NCBI GenBank assembly: GCA_964576365.1
Contig: CAZNUT010000002.1
Span: 1-55,149, forward strand
Source of the DNA: CAZMJG01 sp964576365
GTDB taxonomy: Bacteria > Patescibacteriota > Microgenomatia > UBA1406 > GWC2-37-13
Length of the DNA: 55,149 nt
Direction of reading: 5' to 3'
The notes beneath the pieces were generated by a model. The model had not been told where the DNA came from. It saw only the letters and a program-made list of their open reading frames with translations, and did no database searches. Shown piece after piece: positions 1-9,021 of this stretch; position 1 is the first letter of the stretch; every line of letters starts with the position of its first letter. The position numbers were made by a program, and so were the translations under genes.

Positions 1-1511
1 ACGATCTCTGGATCATCAAACGGGGCAAAAACAGTAAACCACGCATGGGGTTTCCCAGAAAGTGCGTGAGATTCAGAAGTCCCTGTTTTGCAACCAACCC
101 GTACAGGAAAATCAAAAAAAGGCCATCCAGTACCCCCTTCTTCACAGGCAGCCTTCATACCTTTTCGTACTAAATCATAGGTCGATTTTGCCATAGGTAT
201 CTTCCTACAATTGACAGGCTGGGCAAATGGAGTGTCTTTTTTAAACAACAAAGGTTTGCAATAATATCCTCCGTTTGCAAATGCGGCAGTTCCGAGTGCT
301 ATCTGAAGAGGAGTCGCTGAGACATAACCTTGACCAATAGCAAGATTGTACGTATCGCCCAGATACCATTTTTCATTCAGCGTATCTTCTTTCCAGAATG
401 ATGAAGGTAATACTCCCTCCGCCTCTTCTAGTCCAAAAGCGGTACGTGTATGAAGACCAAATAATTCGCCCCATTTTTTTATCTTTTCAGGTTGCAATTT
501 TGCACCAAGTTCATAAAAATAAATATCGTTTGAACGTTGTAGCGCCTTCACCACGTCTACCTCTCCTTCTGTTTTCCCATATTCGAGATAATACCAGTTG
601 TGAAATATCAGTGGGCCGGCCTTGATAAAGCCATTATCCTCTATTAACGTATCGGGTTTTACCGCTTTTTCCTGCAATCCTGCCGCCGCCACAAATAATT
701 TGAATGTAGAGCCAGGTGGATAGGTACCTTCACTCGCTCTGTTAAAAAGCAGTTTATCTTTATCTTGCAAAATTGAATTTATTTCGCTACTTGAAGAGTT
801 TTCAAAAGCATCAAGGTTAAAAGACGGAGAAGAAAGTAAAGTAAGAATTTCTCCAGTTTTTGGCTTAAGAGCTATTACAGCACCTTTTTTTTGCAACATC
901 TGTTTATATGCAATTTCCTGTAAATAGCTATCAAGCGCCAGAGTGATTGTTCTGCCCTGAACCGGTGGAATAACATGAAGGGTGCGAATAGGGGTACCAT
1001 GAGCATCAACTTCGATAAGCTTTCTGCCATGTTCCCCTCTTAGTTCACACTCCATCAGCTTTTCCACACCCTTTTTTCCTGTCTTGTCGCCCAGTGTAAG
1101 TTTGTTTACACATAAATCATGTTTAAAATCCCCTTCGTCAGCATCTTGACGATAACCCAAAAGATGGCTCATGCTTTCATTAAAGGGATAGTGGCGTCTC
1201 GACGTGAGGCGCGCATCCGAAGTAGCATCTTTTGGCTCGTCATTAAAGGCCAAAACAACCCCTTTACGATCAACCATCTCCCCTCGTTTGGCCTCAATGA
1301 TGACATCTCTGACTCTATTTTGCTCTGACAGTGAAAAATAATACTCTCCTCTTGCTACCGTCAAGTGAAAAAGACGCGCAGTCGCTGCAATAAAAAATGC
1401 ACAAATACCAAGGATATAGAGTGTAAATAAAATAGTATTGACCCGAGACGTAGATCGGTGAAAATGCAGAGAGCCTGTATTGCCTCTTTCGATAAATGGA
1501 ATTTTGTCCAT
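1..1511 (-). CDS. mrdA: Penicillin-binding protein 2-type transpeptidase (partial, runs off left edge)
   Basis: Peptidoglycan D,D-transpeptidase that cross-links cell wall on the outer face of the membrane. Translating the minus strand from 1511 gives an N-terminal membrane segment (about residues 25-45), then the PBP dimerisation region, then the penicillin-binding domain. The catalytic serine motif STFK lies in 'YPPGSTFKL', the second motif is SND in 'RSNDIYFYELG', and the KTGT motif is in 'CKTGTSE'. SND with 'YFYELG' resembles PBP2/MrdA more than FtsI. The reading frame is open to base 1, so the C-terminus lies outside the window. The start ATG at 1511 sits 6 nt after the VirB4 stop, with GAGGG upstream, so it is read as the last gene of the PrgI-VirB4 operon. 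FtsI remains possible. Confidence 0.9.
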   Translation of the reverse strand, partial: MDKIPFIERGNTGSLHFHRSTSRVNTILFTLYILGICAFFIAATARLFHLTVARGEYYFSLSEQNRVRDVIIEAKRGEMVDRKGVVLAFNDEPKDATSDARLTSRRHYPFNESMSHLLGYRQDADEGDFKHDLCVNKLTLGDKTGKKGVEKLMECELRGEHGRKLIEVDAHGTPIRTLHVIPPVQGRTITLALDSYLQEIAYKQMLQKKGAVIALKPKTGEILTLLSSPSFNLDAFENSSSSEINSILQDKDKLLFNRASEGTYPPGSTFKLFVAAAGLQEKAVKPDTLIEDNGFIKAGPLIFHNWYYLEYGKTEGEVDVVKALQRSNDIYFYELGAKLQPEKIKKWGELFGLHTRTAFGLEEAEGVLPSSFWKEDTLNEKWYLGDTYNLAIGQGYVSATPLQIALGTAAFANGGYYCKPLLFKKDTPFAQPVNCRKIPMAKSTYDLVRKGMKAACEEGGTGWPFFDFPVRVGCKTGTSESHALSGKPHAWFTVFAPFDDPEI

Positions 1512-1517
1512 GCACCC

Positions 1518-3278
1518 TCATTCTATCAAACGTTTTTCTTCTTCAGAAGCGATACACTGAAAACCCACATGAGATTGACCTGCAAAAAAGAGACCCTCTC
1601 CTACCCCTGCAGAAAGAAGAAAGTGCTTCTCACCCCCGGTAAGGTAAAACGTCTGCGTAATACGATCGACGGCGGCAGTAGATTGCTTAAGAATAATTTG
1701 AAGGCTGGAATTGGTGATGATCGCTTTTCCTTCTTCTGTTGATAAAAAGTCCTCAACGTCCTGCGTGAGAGTTGTCATACCAAGTTTGTACTTGCGTGCG
1801 CGCTTGGCGAAATTATGCAAATAAGCACCTGAGTCTTTATTCTTAATTAAGTACCATGCTTCGTCTACGACAAGAATACGTCGACGAGGTTCGCCTCGAC
1901 GTATACGATGCCAAATATAATCCAACACAATGTACATCGCAACTGGGCGCAAATTATCCTCCAAATCGCGTATCCCAAACACGGTAAACGGATTTTTGAT
2001 GTCAAAATTTGACTGACTATTAAAAATGCCCGTCGCTGATCCTTTGACAAATTTTTCCAGACGGTCAGATAAATCTCGCGCATCAGAAGACTCCATGCCG
2101 ATCAGAATTTTGTACAGATCTTCCAGAAGTGGAGGCTGCAGCTTAAACGTATCGGGTTCTTGAGTGATACCTTTTTCCCGATATGTCATCACGAGAGCGC
2201 GGTCAAGAAGAGCATCCTGAGCTGGCGACACATCTCCCATGATGACTTTCATCAATGAGTGCAAGTCTAAAATCTTATTCGAAAGCTCATCAGGCTCGGG
2301 ACTTTCATGATTCAGATCAAACGGATTAAGTTTGTATTCTGAGCTTTTGGAAAACTCAATAAATTCTCCTCCCACATTTTGCGCAAGTTTGCGATACTCG
2401 TTTTCAGGATCAATAATGATGATATCTGCGCCCATGACAAGCTGACGAAGACACTCCAATTTGACAAGAAAACTCTTTCCTCCTCCTGATTTACCCATGA
2501 TTACCGAATTTGCATTTTCAAGTGTAAATCGGTCAAAAATGATAAGACTGCCATCATGTTGGTTGATACCATACAAAATACCTTCATTACGCGTTAATGA
2601 AGCGGTAGAAAAAGGAAACGTCATGGCAAGAGAAGTAGTATCCATATTGCGCCATACTGCAAGCTTGTCGGCAAACATAGGAAGAGTGGACTTAAAACCT
2701 TCTTCTTGCTGAAGGGTCGCTTGTTTGGCAATGATGAGAAGTGAAGCTAGAGTGGAGTCCAACTCTTTTGTGACGGTGTCCAATTCTTCTTTTGTATCTC
2801 CTGAAATCGTGACATACAACCCAAACTGAAAAAAACGTTCGGCGCCTTTTGCCAGCTCCGCCTGAAGAGCAAGAGCATCATCAAGGGCTACCTGAGTAGT
2901 TGGATCAACGACTTTGCCGGTTTTCATATCAGCCTCGATGGTCGCCTGCATCTCGGCTATTTTATGCCGTAATTCATCCAAAATCTCTTTTGATTGTGAG
3001 GGGTAAATAAACATGGAGACATTAAGTGGATGATCGTATGTAATAAGTGAATACAGCCAATTGGCAGAAACATACCGCGGATAACCAACAATAAACAGCG
3101 TACGGTAAAACTTTGCGTCTACCTTGATGTGATTAAAATCTACCTCTACATAAGAAGGCGCTATGATGTCTTTGATGGCAAATGAGCCTTTTGCCAAAAC
3201 CTCAGACACCTTTTGTGCCTGACGGGGAACTGGCTGATTGGCAGCAGGCTTTTTTGTTGATGAACCAAAAAGTGACAT
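1518..3278 (-). CDS. virB4: VirB4-family type IV secretion/pilus ATPase
   Basis: AAA+-like ATPase of the VirB4/TraC class that powers type IV secretion or conjugative-pilus machinery at the inner membrane. It has 586 aa. A Walker A motif, GKSGGGKS, is near residue 260 and a Walker B, 'ILVVDEAW', near 470. The C-terminal part ('TQDVEDFLS', 'ITNSSLQIILKQS') is typical of VirB4. It is shorter than classical VirB4 (about 800 aa) because the N-terminal TraC-like domain is encoded by the separate gene just upstream (14 nt away). The PrgI, TraC-like, VirB4 order is frequent in CPR genomes, as I recall. The substrate is not evident; no relaxase or coupling protein is in the window. Confidence 0.92.
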   Translation of the reverse strand: MSLFGSSTKKPAANQPVPRQAQKVSEVLAKGSFAIKDIIAPSYVEVDFNHIKVDAKFYRTLFIVGYPRYVSANWLYSLITYDHPLNVSMFIYPSQSKEILDELRHKIAEMQATIEADMKTGKVVDPTTQVALDDALALQAELAKGAERFFQFGLYVTISGDTKEELDTVTKELDSTLASLLIIAKQATLQQEEGFKSTLPMFADKLAVWRNMDTTSLAMTFPFSTASLTRNEGILYGINQHDGSLIIFDRFTLENANSVIMGKSGGGKSFLVKLECLRQLVMGADIIIIDPENEYRKLAQNVGGEFIEFSKSSEYKLNPFDLNHESPEPDELSNKILDLHSLMKVIMGDVSPAQDALLDRALVMTYREKGITQEPDTFKLQPPLLEDLYKILIGMESSDARDLSDRLEKFVKGSATGIFNSQSNFDIKNPFTVFGIRDLEDNLRPVAMYIVLDYIWHRIRRGEPRRRILVVDEAWYLIKNKDSGAYLHNFAKRARKYKLGMTTLTQDVEDFLSTEEGKAIITNSSLQIILKQSTAAVDRITQTFYLTGGEKHFLLSAGVGEGLFFAGQSHVGFQCIASEEEKRLIE

Positions 3279-3292
3279 ATATATTTGATCAA

Positions 3293-3949
3293 TTATCCAC
3301 TTGTTAATACAGTGTCTGTGTACGTTGATATCGGGGCCAATTGCTTGCCGGTAGCAGACGGATTGTAAAAATTATAAAAAAGCTCGGTGAGTTCTTGTTG
3401 CTGCATGATGGTGGGCTTTAGACCAACCTTAGCGAGTAACCGTAATAAATGATCTCGTTTGGGATAAAGCGATGTTTTTGCCCGTGAATAAATATATTCT
3501 TTTCCATATTTTTTTGCTTGTAGTCCTGATGTACCCATCTCAAGAGGGTTAAAAGGAATGGCAAAAAAGAATCGCTTTTCTAATACTGAATTTTTTTTAA
3601 CTATACTTTTGATAAACTCCCGATAGTCAGTCAGACGCTGTTTGATGATTTGGTTTTTTTGATTGTCAATCCGTGCATTGAGATAATCAATATAGAGCGA
3701 AATGTTCATCCGCTTGGACATTATGACAATCTGAACAGGAAATGAAAGTGAATTCAGAAGACTTCCATAGGTATAAATCATGGACATCTGATCTTCTGCG
3801 GATAAAAGCCAGAAATTGACTGCACCTACTTCGAGCACGGTAGCTGCAGAGTAGTCTTTAAAAAGTAAAATATCATCTCTCACGTCTTCAATTTCAATGA
3901 ATGACTGAGTTGTTGCTTTTTTTGGTGAGGTGGGTTTGACCGCTGTCAT
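3293..3949 (-). CDS. TraC-like domain protein (detached VirB4 N-terminal part)
   Basis: Protein of 218 aa lying between PrgI and VirB4, with 17 nt to the former and 14 nt to the latter. Residues about 20-130 ('FIEIEDVRDDILLFKDYSAATVLEVG' region followed by an 'MSMIYTYGSLLNSLSFPVQI' stretch) resemble the N-terminal TraC/VirB4 domain. The segment around residues 95-145 is rich in K/R/Q and probably helical. There is no signal peptide or clear membrane segment and no nucleotide-binding motif. The likely role is a structural partner of the VirB4 ATPase. Family assignment rests on the pattern and the neighbours, not on a search. Confidence 0.7.
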   Translation of the reverse strand: MTAVKPTSPKKATTQSFIEIEDVRDDILLFKDYSAATVLEVGAVNFWLLSAEDQMSMIYTYGSLLNSLSFPVQIVIMSKRMNISLYIDYLNARIDNQKNQIIKQRLTDYREFIKSIVKKNSVLEKRFFFAIPFNPLEMGTSGLQAKKYGKEYIYSRAKTSLYPKRDHLLRLLAKVGLKPTIMQQQELTELFYNFYNPSATGKQLAPISTYTDTVLTSG

Positions 3950-3966
3950 AGAAAAAATAAAGAGGA

Positions 3967-4782
3967 TTAAGAAACCTCTTTTGAAAAAAATGCCAAAGTG
4001 GGACGATGATCTGCTTGTATCTGAATATTCATTGTATCAAAAAAATAGATACCATTTGGATCGTTCAATTCGACCTGATAATCACCTGTAGGCAAGGGTG
4101 AGTATGTGGCAAAAACACCATGAGGATTGCTTTTTAAGAGACGAAGCTTAGCTCCCTTTGCGTCTTTGATGGTTACGAGAATACCTGGGAGAGGCAATTG
4201 CTTTTTATTTTTAACCGTGCCGCTCATGAATGGTTGTTTAATAACCCCCGGAAGAGGTGTGGTGTCTATGGTTGGATTGGCTTTAGTTGCCGAAGTAGTT
4301 GTAGTCTGTGCAGACCCACTCATGGCGCTTTGTCGAAGCAGTGTATCAATACGACTTTTCTTTTGATTGACGGGAGTTGTTGCGACTTGCTTAGACTGCA
4401 TATATGCGGCCAATTTTTCTCTTGATTCCACATGTGCAAGCGCGACATGAGGGTCAGAAACATAATATAAATTTTGCAAAAAATAAAGTCCTTGTTCTTC
4501 TTTTTTATAAAAAAATTGTGTGGGTGAATTGAGGCGACGGATAAAATTGCGAATCCATTCTTCGATCGGGCGATCTTGAAATGGAATAAACGCAAAGACC
4601 GCTCCAATGGCTCCAACAATAACCCCCAAAACTACATTGACGATGGGTATAGGCAACGCTCGAAATACAATAAATCCGAGGGGAACAGAGACAGCCATAT
4701 ACAAAAACTGCTTCAATGTCATGAAGCCAATCAATTTAAACTCAAATGAAGTGATCTGGCGGGGTATCGGATGTTGATCCAT
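3967..4782 (-). CDS. PrgI family membrane protein with C-terminal Ig/carboxypeptidase-regulatory-like domain
   Basis: A 271-aa inner-membrane component of a VirB4-dependent secretion or pilus system. Residues about 1-90 match PrgI: a conserved 'IPRQITSFEFKLIGFMTLKQF' start (shortened here), two membrane segments (about 22-40 and 46-68), and the 'PIEEWIRNFIRRL' turn that follows. Residues about 90-190 are a polar Thr/Ser/Gln linker. Residues about 190-270 ('GTVKNKKQLPLPGILVTIKD', then 'PTGDYQVELNDP') look like a small beta-sandwich of the carboxypeptidase-regulatory type. It is the first gene of the minus operon. Its ATG lies exactly 6 nt after a TATACT -10 box (4789-4794), which suggests a leaderless mRNA. 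Confidence 0.82.
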   Translation of the reverse strand: MDQHPIPRQITSFEFKLIGFMTLKQFLYMAVSVPLGFIVFRALPIPIVNVVLGVIVGAIGAVFAFIPFQDRPIEEWIRNFIRRLNSPTQFFYKKEEQGLYFLQNLYYVSDPHVALAHVESREKLAAYMQSKQVATTPVNQKKSRIDTLLRQSAMSGSAQTTTTSATKANPTIDTTPLPGVIKQPFMSGTVKNKKQLPLPGILVTIKDAKGAKLRLLKSNPHGVFATYSPLPTGDYQVELNDPNGIYFFDTMNIQIQADHRPTLAFFSKEVS

Positions 4783-4788
4783 AGATTC

Positions 4789-4817
4789 AGTATAGATTTA
4801 CTCAACCCATTTTCCAA
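4789..4817 (-). promoter_or_regulatory. Promoter of the PrgI-VirB4-PBP2 operon (leaderless)
   Basis: On the minus strand a -35-like TTGGAA (4812-4817) and a -10 TATACT (4789-4794) are separated by 17 nt. The -10 ends 6 nt before the ATG at 4782, so transcription would start at or next to the A of the start codon. There is no Shine-Dalgarno. Confidence 0.6.
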
Positions 4818-4863
4818 ATGAAGAAAACACGCATTTGAAGAAAAAAACAGCTACAATGTCCTC

Positions 4864-5262
4864 ATGCAATTAATCGTACACACCGACGGAGGCTCGCTAA
4901 ACAATCCAGGCCAAGCAGCCATAGGTTTTCTTTTGCATAATAACAGCCACCTGCTTTACCAACATTCAGAAGCTATTGGGATAGCCTCAAACAATGTTGC
5001 TGAATATACAGCACTTATCCGTGCGCTTTCTTATATTAAGAACAATAAATTGTGTCCTGAATCTATTCAGATAGTAGCTGACTCCCAACTCATGATTAAG
5101 CAGATGCGTGGTGAATATAAGGTGAAGCACCCCGAAATCAGACTTCTTTATGAACAGGTGAAACAGCTTGTAGAAGAAATAAATTGCCCCATATCATACA
5201 CCCATGTTTTAAGAGAGCGTAATATGCAGGCCGATGCACTTGTCAAAGCAGCACTGAAATAA
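4864..5262 (+). CDS. rnhA: Ribonuclease HI family protein
   Basis: RNase H-fold endonuclease of 132 aa that cuts the RNA strand of RNA-DNA hybrids, acting in the cytoplasm during replication and repair. The metal-binding carboxylates are visible: D8 in 'HTDGGS', E in 'NNVAEYTAL', D in 'IVADSQLMIKQM', and D in the C-terminal 'MQADALVKAAL'. The length fits the short bacterial/archaeal RNase HI class without the basic protrusion. A TACAAT box (4852-4857) ends 6 nt before the ATG and there is no Shine-Dalgarno. It is divergent from the PrgI operon and convergent with trxA. Confidence 0.9.
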   Translation: MQLIVHTDGGSLNNPGQAAIGFLLHNNSHLLYQHSEAIGIASNNVAEYTALIRALSYIKNNKLCPESIQIVADSQLMIKQMRGEYKVKHPEIRLLYEQVKQLVEEINCPISYTHVLRERNMQADALVKAALK

Positions 5263-5558
5263 ACATAGACTCCATTCGTCAGGTATAAAGTAAGTGTTGG
5301 GTTGAGAGTTTCGGATTTTCAGACGCCTAGTGTAAGGAGGAATTCAATTAATACATCATTGCGCCTGCCCGCCTGGCAGAAAGAGAGCTTCAAAATAAGA
5401 AGTGATCTATTTAGCGTCTTGCTACTCATGCAGCGTTGTAATAATACAACCGTACATCCTGACCAGCACCTGCCGATAAACAAACAAATCGACAATTTGT
5501 AGTTTTTTGAATAACCAAACTGCTGAGTTGCCGGGAAACCGAATCGCTCAAGCGTCAA
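5263..5558. other. Intergenic region between convergent rnhA and trxA
   Basis: No gene is supported here. It contains one degraded copy of the CCTGCC palindrome (about 5372-5390, arms CTGCC/GGCAG). It also has an AT-rich hairpin, ACAAAT/ATTTGT, followed by a T-run (about 5484-5510), which could end rnhA transcription. Confidence 0.5.
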
Positions 5559-5882
5559 TTACTTACTCTTCGCTTGCTGTAGCTTCTCGACAAATGCCTC
5601 TTTACTGAGAGCTCCAACAAACTGATCTACCACTTGACCGTCTTTAAACACGATAAAAGTTGGGATAGAAAAAACAGAGTATTTACTCGCCACTTCCTGA
5701 TTTTCATCGACATTGACCTTGACGAAAGTCACATCTGTCATTGTTTTTGCCAAATCATCAATAATTGGCGCAACTATTTTGCATGGACCACACCACTCAG
5801 CAAAAAAATCTACTAATACAAGACCCTTTTTTTGTACTACATCTTGTTGGAAAGAGCTATTTGTTGCATGTACAACACTCAT
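5559..5882 (-). CDS. trxA: Thioredoxin
   Basis: Cytoplasmic dithiol-disulfide oxidoreductase of 107 aa, the normal length for TrxA. The active site WCGPCK is at about residues 30-35 within 'DFFAEWCGPCK', and the cis-proline is in 'FSIPTFIVFKDG'. A likely role in this window is to re-reduce NrdJ, because class II ribonucleotide reductases need thioredoxin-type electron donors. The ATG at 5882 is preceded by an AT-rich leader with TATTAT about 15 nt upstream and no Shine-Dalgarno. It appears to be a single-gene unit, facing rnhA. Confidence 0.95.
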   Translation of the reverse strand: MSVVHATNSSFQQDVVQKKGLVLVDFFAEWCGPCKIVAPIIDDLAKTMTDVTFVKVNVDENQEVASKYSVFSIPTFIVFKDGQVVDQFVGALSKEAFVEKLQQAKSK

Positions 5883-6014
5883 ACGTTTAAAAATTAATAA
5901 TACGCTATGGCATTGTACTGCAATATCGCTTATTTAGCTAGAACAAATAGTAAAAGACTCTCACAAAGCTACAGGTTGAGTTTCGGACAAGTGTGTGGTA
6001 TATTATAGGCTCAT

Positions 6015-6876
6015 ATGGAGATGTATTTTCTTCCAACGCTTTTGGGACGCTTCATAAGCTTTCTTGAAGAGCAGGGAAGGTCAAAATTTACTGTTGTTGC
6101 CTATAAAAAGGACCTCGAGCAATTTGTGGGGTATCTGGCTGGAAAGGAAAAAAATGATATCCGGGATGTAAAAAAAGAGGATATTGAACACTTTATTCAA
6201 CACCTGCTTGGCCAACAATATACTAAAAAATCAGCATCACGAAAGCTCAATTCAATCAGAACGCTTTTTCGTTATCTGAAGCATGAAGGTATTATCACGG
6301 CAAATCCTGCTTTTGATATTTCACATCCTAAATACACTCAAACGCCACCACGTATCCTGAGTAAACTCGAATATAGAGCTCTGCGAGACGTAGCCAAAGA
6401 AGATCCTCGCACGTATGCACTAGTAGAAGTATTGCTGCAAAGCGGTATCAAAATTGGCGAGCTATCAACTCTTAAAGTAAAAGATATAGGCGAAACAAAC
6501 CTGCGAATTTCTCAAACAGGTAAAAATGTCGCCCGGGAAGTGCCCTTGAATAAAGCAGCTAAAAAAGCCATTGAGGACTATTTGAAATCACGCGATAAAA
6601 GCGTCAATTCTGACTATATATTTGTCACCCGCACTGGCAAACCTTTGCTTATTCGAAATATACGGCAAATCATAGACCGTTGTTTTCAAGAAGTAGGCAT
6701 CGAAAATGCAACAGTTAATGATTTGCGAAATACTTTCATCGCTCATCAGCTTACAAACGGCGCTACTCTTGAATATATTGCTAAAATCGTCGGTCACCGC
6801 CGTATTTCTTCAACCGAACGCTTCCTCGACCTCGTCAAACAAGAGGCGGATAGAAAAGAACGCCTGGGGGAACTGT
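6015..6876 (+). CDS. Tyrosine recombinase-like protein with altered catalytic residues (truncated by gap)
   Basis: XerC/XerD-like protein. Residues about 5-90 are a SAM-like core-binding domain ('LEEQGRSKFTVVAYKKDL') and about 110-287 a phage-integrase fold. At catalytic positions the first Arg is Lys146 ('SGIKIGEL'). The HxLRH box is N235-D-L-R238-N239, so both histidines are Asn. His261 ('VGHRR') is kept, and the nucleophilic Tyr, exactly nine residues after it, is Phe270 ('STERFLDL'). The beta-hairpin Lys in 'TGKNVAREVPL' remains. DNA strand cleavage is therefore unlikely; DNA binding is still plausible. The frame enters the N gap just after residue 287, so the true C-terminus is unknown. 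A TATTAT box (6001-6006) lies 8 nt before the ATG. Confidence 0.85.
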
Positions 6877-6976
6877 NNNNNNNNNNNNNNNNNNNNNNNN
6901 NNNNNNNNNNNNNNNNNNNNNNNNNNNNNNNNNNNNNNNNNNNNNNNNNNNNNNNNNNNNNNNNNNNNNNNNNNNN
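6877..6976. other. Assembly gap (100 N)
   Basis: Exactly 100 undetermined bases, the usual placeholder for a scaffold gap of unknown length. The recombinase on its left is cut. The minus-strand gene on its right ends with a TGA at 6978-6980, two bases from the gap. Gene order across this point is not proven. Confidence 0.98.
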
Positions 6977-6977
6977 A

Positions 6978-7436
6978 TCACCGAACCAAAATTCTGACAA
7001 CGTGGCCGTGGACTTTTTTGAGAGTAATGTGGGCATGATGCAACAATGCGATAAGAAAAACAGAAAACCACCGCCAGGAAGAATGTATGGGCTGATCAAG
7101 TCCCTGCATGATTTTTTCATCTGAGATCGGAAGATGCATGCGTTGGCGCGGATCAAGAGATACATGATCAATGGTCGAAAGCCCGGCTTTTTTAAGACGA
7201 GGATCGAGAGTTGGCAAATGCTTTTCTACTCTTACGAAATTTGCAACTTCTTTATCTTTTATTTGAGGTTCTTTCTCGCTGAGCTCTCCCACTTCCGTTA
7301 TCTGATATTCAGGCTGTTGACGACTCGGCTCACTCTCTTTTGAAGGAGATGAGGACATGGAGTGTATCTGAGATTTATTTTGCTTCTGGTGATCATCTAC
7401 TATATGTTGAATAGAGGTGTGATTGTGTTGAGACAT
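6978..7436 (-). CDS. Conserved hypothetical protein, second gene under the cobalamin riboswitch
   Basis: Protein of 152 aa with a disordered, Ser/Gln/Glu-rich N-terminal half (about residues 1-65) and a more ordered C-terminal half. The latter contains 'VRVEKHLPTLDPRLKKAGL', 'LPISDEKIMQGLDQPIHSSW' and a final basic 'HITLKKVHGHVVRI'. This C-terminal pattern recalls a short protein family I associate with CPR genomes, without known function; this is recollection only. It begins 20 nt after the stop of the preceding 514-aa gene, so the two are probably one transcript. The stop abuts the assembly gap but is inside real sequence. No membrane segment of full length is evident; 'WFSVFLIALLHHAH' is a short hydrophobic helix. 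Confidence 0.65.
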   Translation of the reverse strand: MSQHNHTSIQHIVDDHQKQNKSQIHSMSSSPSKESEPSRQQPEYQITEVGELSEKEPQIKDKEVANFVRVEKHLPTLDPRLKKAGLSTIDHVSLDPRQRMHLPISDEKIMQGLDQPIHSSWRWFSVFLIALLHHAHITLKKVHGHVVRILVR

Positions 7437-7456
7437 AAAAATAATCTTATACTATT

Positions 7457-9001
7457 TTAGTCTTTGCTGTTGGTAGGGCACTTATCGCTACCACAAATCC
7501 ATTTCCCTTTCACTTTTTTATTATTCTTTTTATTTTTACAATAAGGACAGGTGACGCATTCACCCTCATTTTTTGAAGTTAGACTGGTTAAAAATTCATT
7601 ATCTGCCGCACCGCTATATACATGAGATGCTCCTGAAATGACTGTCGATGATCTGCTCCTAGAAAATCCGCTGATTGATTCTTCAATTGCTGAAGCTCCC
7701 ACTCCGCTTCCACAACTATTTTCTGCAGGCTTATACTCTTCTCTTACAAAACGGGCTGAGAGAAACATATCGATCTGATCGCTATCCATCTCTGGAGATG
7801 CTTGCAATAATTCTTCACGTGCGTCTTCCCAACGCCCTGATACATGCGCCTGCAGCTGTTTCTCCCAATTCTGAAAGGCTTGAACTGCTCGATGAAGATA
7901 TTGATTTCTACTCTCGTCAACTCGCTGACCTTGCTTCATGATATCAAAAACCTGTCGTAAATCATTTTCTAACAATGTGAATGCTGCAGTGTGGCGGACG
8001 TGCTCTTGAGAATCTGATGCAGCAGACAAACTACCTTGTAGCATACTCTCTATCTGTTGCTGCACGAAAACGGGGAATTGATGGCTCTGAATATCTGAAA
8101 TGTCTAGCGTCTGCCCTTCTTGAAGAGACAAAGGAAGAAAGGTGCCTAAAAGCTCTGAAGGCGGCACTTCTTTTCCGGTGAGTTTGGTATAAAGAGCGGA
8201 TAATTCTGTCGGTTGAAGATGAATCTTTTTGGCAAACGAGAGAACATGGGGCGAATCTGAACCTTGTATCAACTGATGAAGTCTGACAAAGCTCACATCT
8301 TTTCGGAATGTAGTCTTTTTTAATAATTCCTCATCGACATCATATGGTCCAGGACTGATTTCAACGAGTATCTTATGACCAAGATGTTGCTGTAATTGTT
8401 CCTCCCAGGTGTCCACACTTGCTGCCTCACGTCTGGCACGCTCGCGGTACCACTGAGGACTGTTGTCTGAATCAGCTTTGACAGCCCCCTCCACATAACT
8501 TTCTTTTGCAGATTTCCCGAGTGCATCAATCCACAAACGAAGGTGACCCTCATCATTCACCAAACTGTGTTGGTAGTATACTGCTTCATTTGTATATGAT
8601 TCGGTGCTGTAATAACGTATCTGATCACGGAAAAATTGCCAATACTTCTCAGTGTCCCCCCCCGAAGTCTCGATGGCTCGAAGTGTTCTATCCTCATCAG
8701 CAAGATCAATGGCAAATGGTTTTTCGGCGATTTTACTGATTTCAACCGTTGGAGTAAAGCGCTCTACTTCTTCAATGCGACGAATCTTTCTAAGAATTTG
8801 TTGGAGTTCTTCAGGATAGAAGGTATTGCCCTCATGCCAAGCCATCTGTACTTGCTCAAGCGACTGCCACTCTTGAGCGGTATGCCAGGAGGGCATCGAC
8901 AGTTTATCAACTACCTGAGGTAAAGGCAGAGTTTCATCAACGAAAAGTGACTCTTGAGGAGTTGAATGGGATAGATAGGACGAAAATTCTTTATACAACA
9001 T
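7457..9001 (-). CDS. Unknown protein with C-terminal zinc ribbon, preceded by a cobalamin riboswitch
   Basis: I do not recognise the 514-aa body. It is acidic, helical in character and has no signal peptide or membrane segment. Residues about 415-470 are Ser/Gly-rich and probably a linker. The C-terminus has 'CPYCKNKKNNKKVKGKW' followed by 'ICGSDKC', a Cys4 zinc ribbon. An open frame extends to a TTG at 9028, but that codon lies in the loop of a hairpin (9022-9037). The ATG at 9001, with AGGGA six bases upstream, is the better start. A cobalamin riboswitch ends about 40 nt before this ATG, so expression should respond to B12. It is followed at 20 nt by the 152-aa gene. A role in B12 uptake, storage or a B12-sparing function would fit the control, but nothing in the protein shows it. 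Confidence 0.75.
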   Translation of the reverse strand: MLYKEFSSYLSHSTPQESLFVDETLPLPQVVDKLSMPSWHTAQEWQSLEQVQMAWHEGNTFYPEELQQILRKIRRIEEVERFTPTVEISKIAEKPFAIDLADEDRTLRAIETSGGDTEKYWQFFRDQIRYYSTESYTNEAVYYQHSLVNDEGHLRLWIDALGKSAKESYVEGAVKADSDNSPQWYRERARREAASVDTWEEQLQQHLGHKILVEISPGPYDVDEELLKKTTFRKDVSFVRLHQLIQGSDSPHVLSFAKKIHLQPTELSALYTKLTGKEVPPSELLGTFLPLSLQEGQTLDISDIQSHQFPVFVQQQIESMLQGSLSAASDSQEHVRHTAAFTLLENDLRQVFDIMKQGQRVDESRNQYLHRAVQAFQNWEKQLQAHVSGRWEDAREELLQASPEMDSDQIDMFLSARFVREEYKPAENSCGSGVGASAIEESISGFSRSRSSTVISGASHVYSGAADNEFLTSLTSKNEGECVTCPYCKNKKNNKKVKGKWICGSDKCPTNSKD

Positions 9002-9021
9002 ACGATTTCCCTGCTCGGGGT

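Noticed and set aside
398..1742. Plus-strand ORFs at 398-625, 1119-1328 and 1458-1742
   Set aside because: Antisense to the PBP2 and VirB4 genes, whose motifs are clear.
5302..5502. Small ORFs on both strands between rnhA and trxA
   Set aside because: Composition is spacer-like and includes a repeat copy, with no start signal.
6015..7124. Recombinase frame read through the N gap to 7124
   Set aside because: Translation across 100 unknown bases is meaningless. The residues after the gap are antisense to a better minus-strand gene. I end the recombinase at 6876 as partial.
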